64,000 nt of DNA from Echinococcus granulosus (GCF_000524195.1 NW_020170413.1:235460-299459); one strand, 5' to 3'. Numbered from the stretch's first letter, positions 13,601 through 23,945 are shown. Notes: generated from the letters alone by a model not told the origin. Numbers and translations: made by a program.

Positions 13601-16600
13601 CCTTCGTCCAATATTAAGCTTCACGAGCTTACATTCATCATTCCCGCGAATGTTTGATTTTTCCAGTATCATCCAACTTGAAGTCCCCTCTTTTTGACAT
13701 GCTAGTTGTCACATCTCTTTTTTGCAAAGAAAATAGCTTATAGGCCAGATTCAAGATTAAGTAAAATCCCTAAGCGCTGACTTGACGTTGGTGTTTTGCT
13801 TGAAGAAATAAAATGATTTCAATGCCAAAAGCAAAGCAAAATTAATACGAAAACAACAGAGAAAGGAATTACCTTGCAGGTAAATTTCTCGCTTAAACAG
13901 TCAGATGTTTACTTATATTAAACTATTTAGTGATGTTTGAGTGTTTACTGCGTTGTCATGGTAGTATACTATTAAAAGCATTTCGTCCCATGTAAATTAT
14001 GCTAATTCATCGTCACACTGAGAGAGAGAGCTTGTATAATCACATGTGAGATAAACGAAGTTTTGTTAATTGCATTCACGTCAAAGGATGTCCTGGAAAT
14101 GAACGCAAAAGTGTCGTAACATCGGTGACAAAGTGATCAGCCCTTTTACAATCTCGTCCCTCAAATGACCTTGACGGCGTGAGCAGTTGACTGGTCGAAG
14201 TGAAGGACCAATGGGAATGCGCATCGAGAATATTTCTAGTGCACCTGCTTTTTATGTAATGACTTATTTTTTAGCATGTCAAGCAATGCTATTCTAATGG
14301 CTTGATTGTCAAAATAATCCCTAAAGTGAAGCATTTGATAGATGAGTTTCCAAAACTTGTTGAAATTCCTTTTAAATGGCCACAAAAACATTTCACTGGT
14401 AATTCAAACAACCGTTCCGTTCCTTGTGCATCATCCCTTTCTATAAAAGTGTAGCTTTTAATATCGCTTGAGTGCCATACCTGCTGCAGGTTACCAACAC
14501 TTCCCTTTTTTGCTTTTAAATCGTACAAATCCCTCCAAATATTTACCATTTCAATCCGTTTTTGCAAAGGATCCATCCAATAGTTTTCAAATATTCACAG
14601 TTTTACTGTTAAACTTGCGCATTTGATCACCATCATGCCTGCTTATGAACCACATTACCTGGTATTGTGCGGCGTAGAAGTGACAAGACCTTCTCGTTCG
14701 AGAGCATTAAGTTAAGCGGTTATGCTTTTTACTGTCAAAAATCTTCTGGTCAATTAATTACTTTAAGGTATGAAAAACAATTTCTTTAGGCAAAAAAGTT
14801 CCTCTTTGGTTTCATTGATAAGTCATTCATCAAGGATTTTGAACACTTTTGGTGCTAAAAGATGTGCTCATTTCCTTAACCTTATGTAATACGGAAGGAG
14901 GGATGAATGATAGGTAAAGTCATTACTAGTCACCAGTGTGCTTGTACATCAAGGATGGCAAAATTTACGCTTTTCTCAGCGATAAATGTTCCACGTAAAT
15001 TAAAAAACAGAGGGAGAAAAGTGATTTGCTGTGGGTGATATTCACAAAAAGTAGTCTTATTTCAGTTTTGAAATAAGAGAGTTTTGAAAAGCCTGTCTTT
15101 GTGGAAAGGATATCAAGCCTATGATCACGCGGCCTTGTCATCAACAATGAACTGCTAATTTGGTTTTAGACATCGAGAGGTTCAATGAGAGGACGGCTGG
15201 TCGGTTCAATAAATAACCCATTTTTAAGGGGATTGAAAATCACTCGATAAAAAAATAAAAAACTGCAAAACCATGTAATCGCCAAATGCGAAAAGTGAAT
15301 GGCCTGAATCCAATACCAGCTTGGCATTATCAGTAGTGAAAAGGGTTTACCGCCACTCCTAAAAGAGCATGGGGTTGTCAAAAAAAATGTTTTTTTTTTT
15401 AAAAAAAAATAACAGATACACACTCAAGAGGCAAATCAAACCACCAATGGACCACTCTTAGATCTGTTTTATCATTCATTACTCAGATAAAATGAGGTAG
15501 AGAGAAAAGGGAGTATCAGAATGCTTTGTTGAATAATAAAAAAGAAACAGGACTTGTTCTTCCCACTCACAGATGTATGTAGCTAAAAGTGGCTTTTCAC
15601 TTTGGAAACGATTATTATCAAACAACACATTTGTCTAAATTCGAGATCCCAAAGAAAACCTAGCAGTATCACGACAATTGAAAAACCAGTTTCAGCTCTC
15701 CTGCTTTGCAGGTTACATTTGCTTTCCCTACCGGCAGGTTCGAAAGGTAGAGTCACGCTGCAAAGGCCTCACCCGACGACAGAATGAACAGGAGTTGAGG
15801 ATGAATGAGAAGGAGAAGGAGATTGAACGCCTCCTGAGTCAGGAGCGCGAGCTTCGGAACGATCTACGCAACTGGCAGCAACGAGTTTTCCAACTTGAAG
15901 CTGAGGTGGGCTCCTTTTCTCAGACTCCCTCTTTTTTAAAAAGAACCTTCCATGTTGGCTATGTGGTTCGGTAGGCTAGCAGCTCCAGTACCAATATAGT
16001 TTGCCACTTTTAGACCATTTCTTACTTAATAAAAACCCACTATGTTTGCCTAGAGAATGGCACAGAATTTCTCATTTATAAAAAGATTATTCGTGATTCG
16101 GGTACTAGTTACGGCGATTCATTATTTGGATAATTTTTGTACTTTTTCATGACTTAGCCGAATACATTTCTGTGATACTTTCCGCCTTAAAGTACAAGCT
16201 TTCTAATGTCTTCCGAAATATTTCACTATTTTGCGCAATTTTGCATCCAAAAATGCCTCTTAATTCAATATTCGTTTCACTCTGCAACACCTCATTTGTG
16301 TTTCACTTTGATACTGCTCGGTATGATCTCTCTCTCTAGAATCAGCCCTGGTGAATAAGTTTGTGTTTGAGGTGGACTCCGAGGCTACTTTTATTGAGAA
16401 AAAGGTCTGCAGCTTGATTTTTAAAAGGTCGTGTTCCAATTTGAAACAAACTAAAAAGAGAGATCATGTTCCGAAATTGTAAAAAAAAGATTTGCATTGG
16501 GGTAGCAGTATGCATCCCTTTTTTGACGTATCGTGTACTAGCATTTATGCATGTCTGGAAAGTGATCCCGTCACGAAATCCTAACTGCTTCTTTCATCTG

Positions 16601-19600
16601 TCTGCTTCCATTCACTTCGCAATTTCATGATGACCGCATTGGCAGTAGTCAAGTAGTGCTGTGAGTTTCTCGATGCATGTAGAAATGCAAAATTTAGGTC
16701 TGTCTAGTCAACAAACTTTTCTGTCGAAGGTGTGGAAGCAACCAACGGAAGAATATCAGCAACGAATTCACCTTCTCTTCACAGCACTCAGTAGTTATAA
16801 TTGAACCCTGTCTTTGTGCATTGGCCTAATCATCAATAGAATGCCATCTTGGCCCCTCGTTTGACGCCCTCACTTGCCACCTTTTAATCCTTCCTTCAAA
16901 GGCATAAAATACCGAAAGGGCAACAGTTCACCGATTTACGAGATTGTTTAAATAAGGGTGTTGTCATTGCCAATTTTTTTAATCAGGTAAATCTGGGCTT
17001 AGACAAAGTAAAGGCGTAAAGAGACTCCTTGAAAGACAGCACCACGCCCATTTATGTTCTAACCCTAACCTTTAATGGTGAAAGTAAAAAGGCGCATTTT
17101 GAATGCCGCCACTTTTTTGGAAAAGGTGAAAGTGTCATGGCTTGTAAATGCCATGTCGCCCTCATAAACTCAGGCTACTTAAATTGTAAACTCTAAATGA
17201 GTCACTTATCTTACTAGTTATTATGTTGTAGTCAAATTGACACACCAAACTCATGACCCGCCTGATTAATCAGGCATTTTGCCCAGACCTCTTATCGTCG
17301 TTATTCTGTAAGGATTCGTGAATTCTCTTTCCCACTATCCTCCGCCTAGTCAGTCCATCTGGCATGCGCATCTTCCAGTTTTCCTCTGAATGTATGAAAT
17401 CTGGGTAGGCGAACTCAATCTCGACTTCTGTAGCTAATGCAAAATCGTAAAAGGTTGATTGACTAGTTGCATTTTAGTACAAATTTTCCCTCTCCAAGAG
17501 AGGTTTTGATGATGTTTCCTGCCGGATATGAAGACAAGCTTTAAAGTGCTTTTCTATAGACCGAAAAAAACAAAGATAACAAAATCATATGAACATTTAT
17601 TTTGGGAATTTTAAAGACCTTAAAAGATATAATTAAGGATTCTAAATTCACATGTTACGGGATTTGTCGTTGATATACTCTACGTGTTTAGACTATGCCA
17701 CAGGCTATCTGCGAGCTTCAATTCCCAGATGATGGTCAAAAGTGGACTAGTTTTGATTAATTCTATTCATTATGACATAAGATGCTTTTCTTAAATATAT
17801 TGAAAGCCTTGGATGGAGTTGGTGCTTGCAAACTTCATGAGCTTTTTAACCTGTCCCCCAAATCCAACTCCGAAAATGCAGATGATCCGGTATCAAAGGA
17901 CATTTTCAAGACAGTGGTGCACTTTTCTCCCAGGTCAGATATCTGACCTCAGTTGCGAAGTGACCTCGAAGTCAAATGTAATGTACGACTGCGATCGTAT
18001 TCTATTTTGAAAATGTTACTGGGGTGAAGTTAACAGTGGAACGTCAAGTGCCACCTGGGAGTGGAAAACGTCAGTCAATGTTGTACACGCCACAACAATC
18101 ATATCTCACAGCTTTCATCCTGCTTCTAGCGCTGATTCGCACTGTCGTCAATCCTCAGAATCTAAGGTTGCGTCGCTTATAGATGTATGGAAGAGTTTAA
18201 AATGTATTAGCCGAAAAAAATGACAAATAAACGCTAGAAATCCGAGTCCTATACATATCAGATAAATCTAAAGGTTCTATGAAATCCTTTTTTAATGAGG
18301 GGAGGGATAGGCTAGAGGTATTCACTGATTCATTCCACCTTTTTATAGACTCAAGAGATTCGTCACAACTGCCAGATAGCCGAACTGGAAATGAAGTCAC
18401 GCCTTCTAGAGGCCAGCATGCTGGCAGCCGATCCGACAGCTAAGGCGACACTACACAATCCCGCCAGTCTCTTCTCTGAGGACGTCATTCGAGTCAAGGT
18501 AACAGATGAGACTACCACCCCCACAACAACCACCCCATCCACCGCCACTATCACCACCCCCGCCCCCGTCTCTCTCCGTGGATTATCTCACGAGGACGCC
18601 AGTAGACCTCCAAAATTCTCCCGACCCTCGTTGCAGGGGAGACCGCAGTTTGCCTCCACTACAAGTCTCTCGCGTCTCTCTTTGGCATCGTCCAGCCAGA
18701 CAGTGAGTTGAAGTGTTAAGCGTGTAAACTTTAGAAAGTGTTTATTTCAAGTTGGCCATCAAGCTACCAAGATTCGGCTTTCATGAAAGATAAGTAGATG
18801 AATTCTTAAAATGACAGGTGAGTAGATGAATGAGTAGGTGGTTGTGAGATGGATGCAGAGGTGGCAGACGAAAAGAAGATGAATTGATGCATCGATACAA
18901 AGTAGTGGGATAGATAGGTGAGTCGATGGGAGTGTTAATGAAGATGGGATGGATGGATCCATTCGATACAAGCGAATTGACGAAGAGACATTAGTACCTT
19001 TCGCCTTGAAAGTGAATTTTGCTTCCAAGTAGGGGTGTAACAAATAAATTAGTTTTATCGGCGTAGCCGATGTACCAGCGCTGTATTCGGGCTAGCAAAT
19101 GCATAAAATTTGTTCAATTAATCTCATTTAACGAAGTTCCTGTCCTAGAAGTTGTCTCTATCCAGTTTTTATGGTATTAAAGCAACGACTGGTGTTGTGC
19201 TCCCTCTCGGCTTAGTCGGTCTGAAAGGACAGCCAACTATTCAACCAGTTCCTCTGTACCAAGTAATCAAAAGGCTGGCGTACTTTCCGATGCGGCTCGC
19301 TACGGCGGGTTGGTGTAGCTTGTATTAACCTGTCGAATGCGTGCACCACAAGGTATTGATACACTGGTGCATTATGTCAATCTGTCAATCTAAAGCTCCT
19401 CACGTCACGTCAGTAGTTGGAGATGGACGTGTTCGAAACTACTGAGATAATTCAGTAGTACTTAGTGCTGGTGATGAAGATGCAATCGCTACGCACCTAC
19501 ATTAACGGGGAAGGGTAGGTGATGACGGAAGCTAGGCTAGATGGTGCCACCGTGGAAGACTGCCTTCAACGCATTATTCTTCCCCTTATTTCGCCACGTT

Positions 19601-20569
19601 ATAGAGGCAAGCAGTATACATCCAGTTAGTGGGTGGATGAATTAATGCGTCGCGGTGAGGGGGACTTAAGGCACTCATGTTCCCCTGTTAGGCAAGGGAC
19701 CACACTAATCACTCTTCATCTCTAAACAATCCACCCAAGGTACAGTTCACACTTCACACTTGTGGTGCGAACGTTCATGTTCGGACGGCTGTGCATGGAT
19801 TGTGCGTGATAGGCTTTGATCCGAGTTATTCCCTACGAAGTGGAGGTTGAGGAATTTCACCTGCCACCTATCTGCTCGATAGATCTCAACGCAACCAATG
19901 GAAGGGTTGGAAGAAAGTCCAAATTGTGTCCTTCAAGACTAGTTAAGTCCCCTCCTACCCGCTTGAAGATGAGTGAGATGTTGCCCACTCCCTCGTAATG
20001 TTAATTATTTCAGCAAACCCAGCAAATGTTGAGGCTTTTCATGACAATGTATTCTTTATTGATAAAACCAACTTGCTTCTGATGGTAACCTAGGGACTGG
20101 AGAGACGCTTCAAAACTCTCTTGGATCTTGCGTCCACTATGAGGCGCAGTCATCAACTGCACTGTTCTTAAAACGTCAAACTTCCACAAAACTGAAAATA
20201 ACTGGGATTTATAATCCTTCCACGGCTTCAACTCAAACGAGGTCCTCTGTCCGACAGCGGCAATGCTACCTGACAGTGCAGCTCAAACGCATGCCAGTCA
20301 GCCCTCTAGTTTTGAGTGACTGTTGCGCAGCCTTGGCCACGCACCTTTTATTAAGCCCCACAGCCTGGCGCACAATAAATTCCAGACGAAAATTTGTATT
20401 TGGCATTTTGTAGCAAAAAAATACATCAGGAATGAGCCGACCCGCCTCCAGCCTCCAACTCAATCACCCCTCGGGCAGCAGTGGTGGCGTGTCGTGTCGA
20501 GGCCGCAGCAGCATCCTCACCACCTCCTTTGGCTCGCTCTCCGAGCTAGAGCTCACATCCGATGTATGA
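7406..20569 (+). CDS. Coiled-coil protein with acidic/Ser linker and Thr/Pro/Ser-rich tail (six-exon model)
   Basis: Six exons join without a frame break: 7406-7631, 11295-11444, 12706-13314, 15738-15905, 18349-18702 and 20414-20569. All five junctions are phase 0 with gt and ag borders. From the ATG at 7413 this gives about 551 aa. In order: a polar N-terminus, heptad-rich helix (DYLKQMIASLLENQMNLSAA), an acidic run of Asp/Ala, a Ser-rich patch, a poly-Gln run, more charged coiled coil (NEKEKEIERLLSQERELRND), then a low-complexity Thr/Pro/Ser tail ending TSDV. It is probably a cytoplasmic scaffold or motor-tail type protein. The stretch NCQIAELEMKSRLLEA weakly recalls kinesin-4 tails, but no motor domain is present and I do not assign a family. 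The 7413 ATG may be internal, because its exon opens seven bases earlier in frame. More exons may lie in the large introns. Confidence 0.7.
7632..11294 (+). other. Intron of the coiled-coil gene
   Basis: A 3.7-kb intron with no internal exon I can support. The minus-strand ORF at 9186-9458 has no splice context or recognisable motif. A TATG tetranucleotide run (about 10988-11007) and a G-run near 8612 are the only simple repeats. Confidence 0.6.
11295..11444 (+). CDS. Coiled-coil gene, 50-codon heptad exon
   Basis: Acceptor tttttgacag, donor GAACAG|gtaagt (near-perfect consensus), phase 0 at both ends. Encodes QKSELEASSTQEVQVLQAEL and onward, a clear coiled coil that continues the helix from the preceding exon. 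Confidence 0.8.
11445..12705 (+). other. Intron of the coiled-coil gene carrying the repeat copy
   Basis: No exon is supported inside it. Apart from the dispersed repeat at 12180-12480 I see nothing. An open frame carries on past the 11444 donor to 11714, but the donor is strong and the extension has no protein-like bias. Confidence 0.5.
12180..12480. repeat. Dispersed repeat, copy A
   Basis: Shares ordered blocks with 49455-49730: an agtgccct block (12190 versus 49464), tcctatcgacc (12201 versus 49476), a gataatc block and gatgagtcagcaa (12277 versus 49541), with indels between them. This copy lies inside an intron and looks the more decayed. No coding capacity or terminal repeats seen. Edges are approximate. 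Confidence 0.55.
12706..13314 (+). CDS. Coiled-coil gene, acidic/Ser/poly-Gln linker exon
   Basis: Acceptor after a pyrimidine tract (ctctccctgcccgtcttaag), donor GCCGAG|gtaata, 203 codons, phase 0 at both ends. Contains a run of Asp/Ala with six consecutive Asp, a phospho-site-like patch (SASPLSDSGCTSESHDE), about seven Gln in a row, a basic Ser/Gly stretch, then coiled coil again. The linker is predicted to be disordered. The first residues upstream of the acidic run come from the start at 12706. Confidence 0.8.
13315..15737 (+). other. Intron of the coiled-coil gene
   Basis: AT-rich, with poly-T/poly-A runs at about 15388-15410 and a short GA run near 14019. No exon or element that I can support. 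Confidence 0.6.
15738..15905 (+). CDS. Coiled-coil gene, 56-codon exon
   Basis: Acceptor ctaccggcag, donor GCTGAG|gtgggc, phase 0 at both ends. Encodes strongly charged heptads (RRQNEQELRMNEKEKEIERL) that continue the coil of the preceding exon. Confidence 0.8.
15906..18348 (+). other. Intron of the coiled-coil gene
   Basis: No supported exon, RNA gene or repeat family. Short TC and poly-A runs only. Confidence 0.6.
18349..18702 (+). CDS. Coiled-coil gene, end of coil and Thr/Pro-rich tail
   Basis: Acceptor cacctttttatag, donor CAGACA|gtgagt, 118 codons, phase 0. Starts as coil (TQEIRHNCQIAELEMKSRLL), then changes to a Thr/Pro run (TTTPTTTTPSTATITTPAP in style) and a Ser-rich segment. A second possible donor lies inside it (GTCAAG|gtaaca at about 18498), which would give an isoform without the Thr/Pro run. 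Confidence 0.75.
18770..19000. repeat. Decayed GATG/GGATG-type tandem array
   Basis: Irregular, diverged copies of words such as gatgaatgagtaggtgg and gggatggatggat on the plus strand. Similar arrays occur at 20980-21830 and, in the opposite polarity (tctatccatctacc), at 60770-61010. It lies in the last long intron of the coiled-coil gene. Confidence 0.6.
20414..20569 (+). CDS. Coiled-coil gene, probable last exon ending TSDV
   Basis: Acceptor attttgtag, phase 0 entry as required, 51 codons of Ser/Gly-rich sequence and a TGA. The C-terminus ...ELTSDV fits a class I PDZ ligand (S/T-x-V). The stop lies within GAT|gtatga, which also resembles a donor, so this exon might instead splice on. A gap of 1.7 kb from the previous exon could hide further exons. 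Confidence 0.6.
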   Translation, partial: QKNTSGMSRPASSLQLNHPSGSSGGVSCRGRSSILTTSFGSLSELELTSDV

Positions 20570-20617
20570 GGAGAGGAGGGAGTACGCCCACCACCAATAA
20601 CCAGTCGCATATCTAAT

Positions 20618-20656
20618 TCGTTTATTCTCTCTCTCTCTCTTTCTCTCTCTTCCCCT
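20618..20656. repeat. (CT)n microsatellite
   Basis: A CT-dominated run with a few interruptions about 50 bases beyond the last exon of the coiled-coil gene, probably in its 3' UTR. A short GT run follows near 20776 and a CCA/CTA-rich run at 20735-20762. Confidence 0.85.
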
Positions 20657-20979
20657 TCCTCCTATTACACGCATTCACCCATTTTATATTCGTAGGCACG
20701 GAGCATTGGAGCATGCTGTTGTTGTTTTTCCTACCACTACCACCACCACTCCTACTACCACCTGCCATGCAGTCGTGTGTGTGTGTATTTGTGTCCGACA
20801 ATGACGATGATGATGAATGTGTGATTTTGAGTTATACATAGATGATAGATATCATTGATACTTGAGTGTGTCTTCAACATTAGAGGAGGGGATGGTGGAG
20901 GGGGCGGGGAAGGCAATTGGCGTTTTGAGGTTGGTCTCTAAATAGGGAGAAAGGATGGCCAAATTAATGGATGGAAGGA

Positions 20980-21830
20980 TAAGTAGACAAGTGGGTGGAC
21001 ACACTGACGAATAGATGGATTGATTCAGAGGCGACCTCTTGTCAGGTAATTTACTGGAGCAAAAAAACTGGTGAATGAGTGGAGTGGATGGAGGAGAAAC
21101 AGAGTAGGGATGGAGACTTAAATCCACATGAGAGTGATGAGTGGGAAGGGTTAACAGTCGGTGGATGAATGACGAAACTAACGTACAGACAAGAGGATGA
21201 ACCAGTCGACAAAGAGATGGGTAGCAGATTAAGGAGTGGCGGACAAATTTGAAATTGGTGGGTGATAGGAAGTATGACTGAAAGGCTTGGACGGATTGAC
21301 AAGTAGATAGTCAAGGTCCAGAATGAATGGCTGGAGGGCTCCATTAGGACTGGAAAGTTCCCGTTTGAGCTTTCACTTACCGATGCTTCAGCAGCCATAA
21401 AGAGTGTTAAGAGGATTCCACGGCGGTGCTTTAGTAGATCTGAAGTAACTAAACTCGAGACGGGGGTGACAAATAAAACTGATGACTGTGCGGATAAAAG
21501 GAGAACTTAATGGGTGATTTGAAGAAAAGTCGGCGGTACGCACCGATGAAGATGCACATTAGTAGGTGGATTGTTGATGCTTCAGACAGAAAATTAGAGA
21601 AAGGCGATGAAGGAATGATACTGAGAAGGGTAGACAGGCGTGAATTTCTGCAATGTTCTTTGATAAGACGGATGGACCAATGAGTGGTCGGGTGAGCCGT
21701 CGAGTAGGCAAAACAGGCCCCAGAATGGAGTGGGCGACAAATTTGTTGCGGATAACTAGATGAGCAGACAAATACGAAATTGGCAGTCCCGTTTCATGCA
21801 AGTGGTAAATTTGTTTATATTAGTGGACTA
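20980..21830. repeat. Decayed GATG/GGATG-type tandem array (long)
   Basis: About 850 bases of degenerate repeats on the plus strand (gaatagatggattg, ggtggatgaatgac, agtaggtggattg). The divergence is high and I could not fix one unit length. On the minus strand this produces open frames rich in Ser/Ile/His/Pro, which are artefacts of the repeat. Intergenic between the coiled-coil and MATH genes. Confidence 0.6.
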
Positions 21831-22324
21831 GTTGACGGCGAAAATTTAAAAAGGCCAATCAGATTTCGTGGGCCCGTAAATGAGTAAATCTGGTTAAATT
21901 TAGGGACTGGAAGGGTGAGGAACTAACCACAAAAACCGTTTTCAATTACCAACTTCTCGATAACCTTTTAAAACAACATTTTCCCGGATTTTTTTCTGTT
22001 CTAGGTAAGGACAAATCAAGCAAACATGTTACTTTATTCCATTTTGCTTTTTTAGTCCCGTAGTAGCCAAATAAAATAGCTTAATTCGTTAGAAAATTAA
22101 AAAATTCCAGAAACAATCTAATATTGCCTAGGTTTAACTCATAAAATCTCAAAAAGCCCTGACGACAGGATTGCTTTGTCATTTGCAAAGTTAGTGAAGA
22201 AAAACAGCCGAGTGTACCACACTTTGTAAATCATTCCTGTTGACTGAGTTACCCCAAATGACGACATAAAAGCAACATCAACTCATTCCCATCCCCTGAG
22301 TTGAAGCGCGTTGACCTGACAATA

Positions 22325-22456
22325 GACCACGTCACTCCTCCACGTGATTTTATTGGCTGCCGTGTCAGACAGGTATGACAACTGGAAAATCGATACCCGC
22401 GCCACCATTGCAGCAGATAAAGCGAGGTCGCCTTTTTTAACCCCACTGACTTGGCA
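22325..22456 (+). promoter_or_regulatory. Candidate core upstream region of the MATH gene
   Basis: The last 130 bases before the start codon are more GC-rich than the flanks and hold a palindromic E-box CACGTG at 22341-22346 and an inverted CCAAT (ATTGG) at 22352-22356. No TATA box at the expected place. The role is inferred from position only. Confidence 0.3.
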
Positions 22457-23893
22457 ATGGCATCCCTTCAAGAAGCCAATAAAGGGACACCTGTGGCAAG
22501 TGTTCCCTCTGACGCCTCCGAATCCACTCAATCGTGTTGGAAGCTCCCCCCTCAACAGGAAGACATTCAACGTGATCTGGAAAAATTGGCCTCTTTTATT
22601 AACCTCACAAAACGACGCGGAATGGGTTCTACAGCCTTAGCTGCCCAGCTTTTGCGAGTAGATGACACTGATGAGAACTCAATTCTTAGTTTGTCACTGC
22701 CTCTTGGACACCAGAGTGGTAAAGGCAGATGCCTGGTGAGAAATAACAATGCTCAATTAAAGAACAAAAGAACTATGATTTCCACGGATCTCGACCGCTC
22801 CAGCGTGGACTTTGAATGCGTCAAACAGGGCGAGAATAGCAATACCATGCCCACTGCGAAGTACATCCGTATCCAGGCGGATTGTGCCACGGGAGAGCCA
22901 ATGATATCAATCTTTGATGAGTGTGGTCAATCACAGGTGGCATGTGCCTATCTGGCCAAGGATTTTAAGCTTGACATTGACTTCAAATTATGGGCGTGTA
23001 ATGGTAATATTGTAACCCCTTGTCCTACTGTCTGCACCCGTCAATGTTCTGGGATGTGTGTCTGTTGCCCCACGCCGGCGGTAAAGTGCACCCCGATAGT
23101 GAAAGCTACCACTTTTAAACCGAAGGCGAGCTTAGGATGTGTGCCTGCACCGGTGTGTGCAACTGTGTGTGCTCCCTGCCCACCCTGCTCTCCTGTATGT
23201 TCGCCCCCTTGTCCTCCACCATGCTCCCCACCATGTCCTCCGCCATGCCCACCAGTTTGTCCTCCGTGCCCTCCTACCTGTCCACCATGCCCACCAGTCT
23301 GTCCGCCATGCCCGCCAGTCTGTCCGCCATGCCCACCGGCCTGTCCGCCATGCCCGCCATGTCCCGCACCGTGTCCTCCAGCATGTCCGCTCCCCTGTCC
23401 TCCGGTTGAGCAGGCATCCTGCGGAAACTGGCACATTTGGCGAATTGCAAATTTCGCCCAATTGGAAGAATGTAATGGAGGTGAGTGGTGTGAACCCTTT
23501 TACTTGGGCCAGCCAGGATACCGAATGCAAGCCAAGCTGGAATTTACTACATATCTCTTTGGCATCTACATCAAACTGGTGCCAGGAGACTATGATGACT
23601 GTCTGTCGTGGCCCTTCTCGTCGGATATTTACTTTTCAATCTTGGATCAGACGGGAGCAGGGAATCACATTGTGCGAGTGCTGAGACCCTATTTGAACGA
23701 CGAAGATGAGAGGGAGGTGTGGCAAAGACCTACGCGGATGTCGTGCAACCAGGTGGGATGGGGATTGCCCGATATTGGACTGAGGTCGTTGGTGCATTCA
23801 CGCCTTTGTAGACCATCACCGTATCTGAGAAACGGAACGCTGTATATACAAATCACACTGGGGAAGGCTACATGCGTGCAGGAAGCACTGTGA
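22457..23893 (+). CDS. Cys-Pro-repeat protein with C-terminal TRAF-like MATH domain
   Basis: One uninterrupted frame of 478 aa from ATG 22457 (MASLQEANKG) to TGA 23891. Residues 1-190: polar region, no motif recognised. About 190-230: Cys-rich (CTRQCSGMCVCC). About 230-317: Pro/Cys repeat with a seven-residue unit CPPCPPV. About 318-478: MATH/TRAF-C domain, recognised by the opening WHIWRIANF, a GYRMQAKLEF strand, LVPGDYDDCLSWPFSSDIYF, the ILDQ turn, an RP pair, NQVGWGLP and a YLRNGTLYIQI end strand. These correspond to the conserved positions of TRAF C-domains (FY..GY.M, G..D..L.WPF, LDQ, F.RP, G.G.P, Y+.D...+...). TRAF domains bind receptor tails or adaptors as trimers. Here the RING, zinc fingers and coiled coil of a classical TRAF are absent. 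No intron is needed, unusual beside its neighbours, so a retrocopy origin is possible. The repeat could be disulfide-bonded or bind metal, but there is no signal peptide. Confidence 0.88.
   Translation: MASLQEANKGTPVASVPSDASESTQSCWKLPPQQEDIQRDLEKLASFINLTKRRGMGSTALAAQLLRVDDTDENSILSLSLPLGHQSGKGRCLVRNNNAQLKNKRTMISTDLDRSSVDFECVKQGENSNTMPTAKYIRIQADCATGEPMISIFDECGQSQVACAYLAKDFKLDIDFKLWACNGNIVTPCPTVCTRQCSGMCVCCPTPAVKCTPIVKATTFKPKASLGCVPAPVCATVCAPCPPCSPVCSPPCPPPCSPPCPPPCPPVCPPCPPTCPPCPPVCPPCPPVCPPCPPACPPCPPCPAPCPPACPLPCPPVEQASCGNWHIWRIANFAQLEECNGGEWCEPFYLGQPGYRMQAKLEFTTYLFGIYIKLVPGDYDDCLSWPFSSDIYFSILDQTGAGNHIVRVLRPYLNDEDEREVWQRPTRMSCNQVGWGLPDIGLRSLVHSRLCRPSPYLRNGTLYIQITLGKATCVQEAL
23150..23406 (+). 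repeat. Coding Cys-Pro-Pro repeat with a 21-bp unit
   Basis: Within the MATH gene. The centre (about 23279-23370) is a near-perfect 21-bp tandem of the type tgtccgccatgcccgccagt, encoding CPPCPPV/T/A. The flanks are less regular (SPPCPPPC). The near-identity of the central units points to recent slippage or unequal exchange. The reverse strand and other frames stay open here only because of the repeat. Confidence 0.85.
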
Positions 23894-23939
23894 CTGAATT
23901 ATGATTTTCTATCTTTTCTTGTGTCCACTGCAGTCCGTC

Positions 23940-23945
23940 TTTATT
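23940..23945 (-). terminator. Poly(A) signal AATAAA (minus strand)
   Basis: Plus-strand tttatt, about 120 bases downstream of the minus-strand stop at 24067 and within the 3' flank of the MATH gene. Confidence 0.4.

Noticed and set aside
18759..19043. Ser/Ile/His-rich minus-strand ORF
   Set aside because: Produced by the decayed GATG-type array; same for 20852-21801 and 60673-61095.
7406..20569. Assignment of the coiled-coil gene to a kinesin-4 tail
   Set aside because: Only one short stretch resembles it and no motor domain is visible.
23041..23436. Minus-strand Gly/His/Gln repeat ORF
   Set aside because: Exact shadow of the plus-strand CPP repeat; has no independent start or motif.
23132..23684. 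Other open frames across the MATH gene repeat, both strands
   Set aside because: The 21-bp unit is a multiple of three, so every frame stays open; only the 22457 frame continues into the MATH domain.
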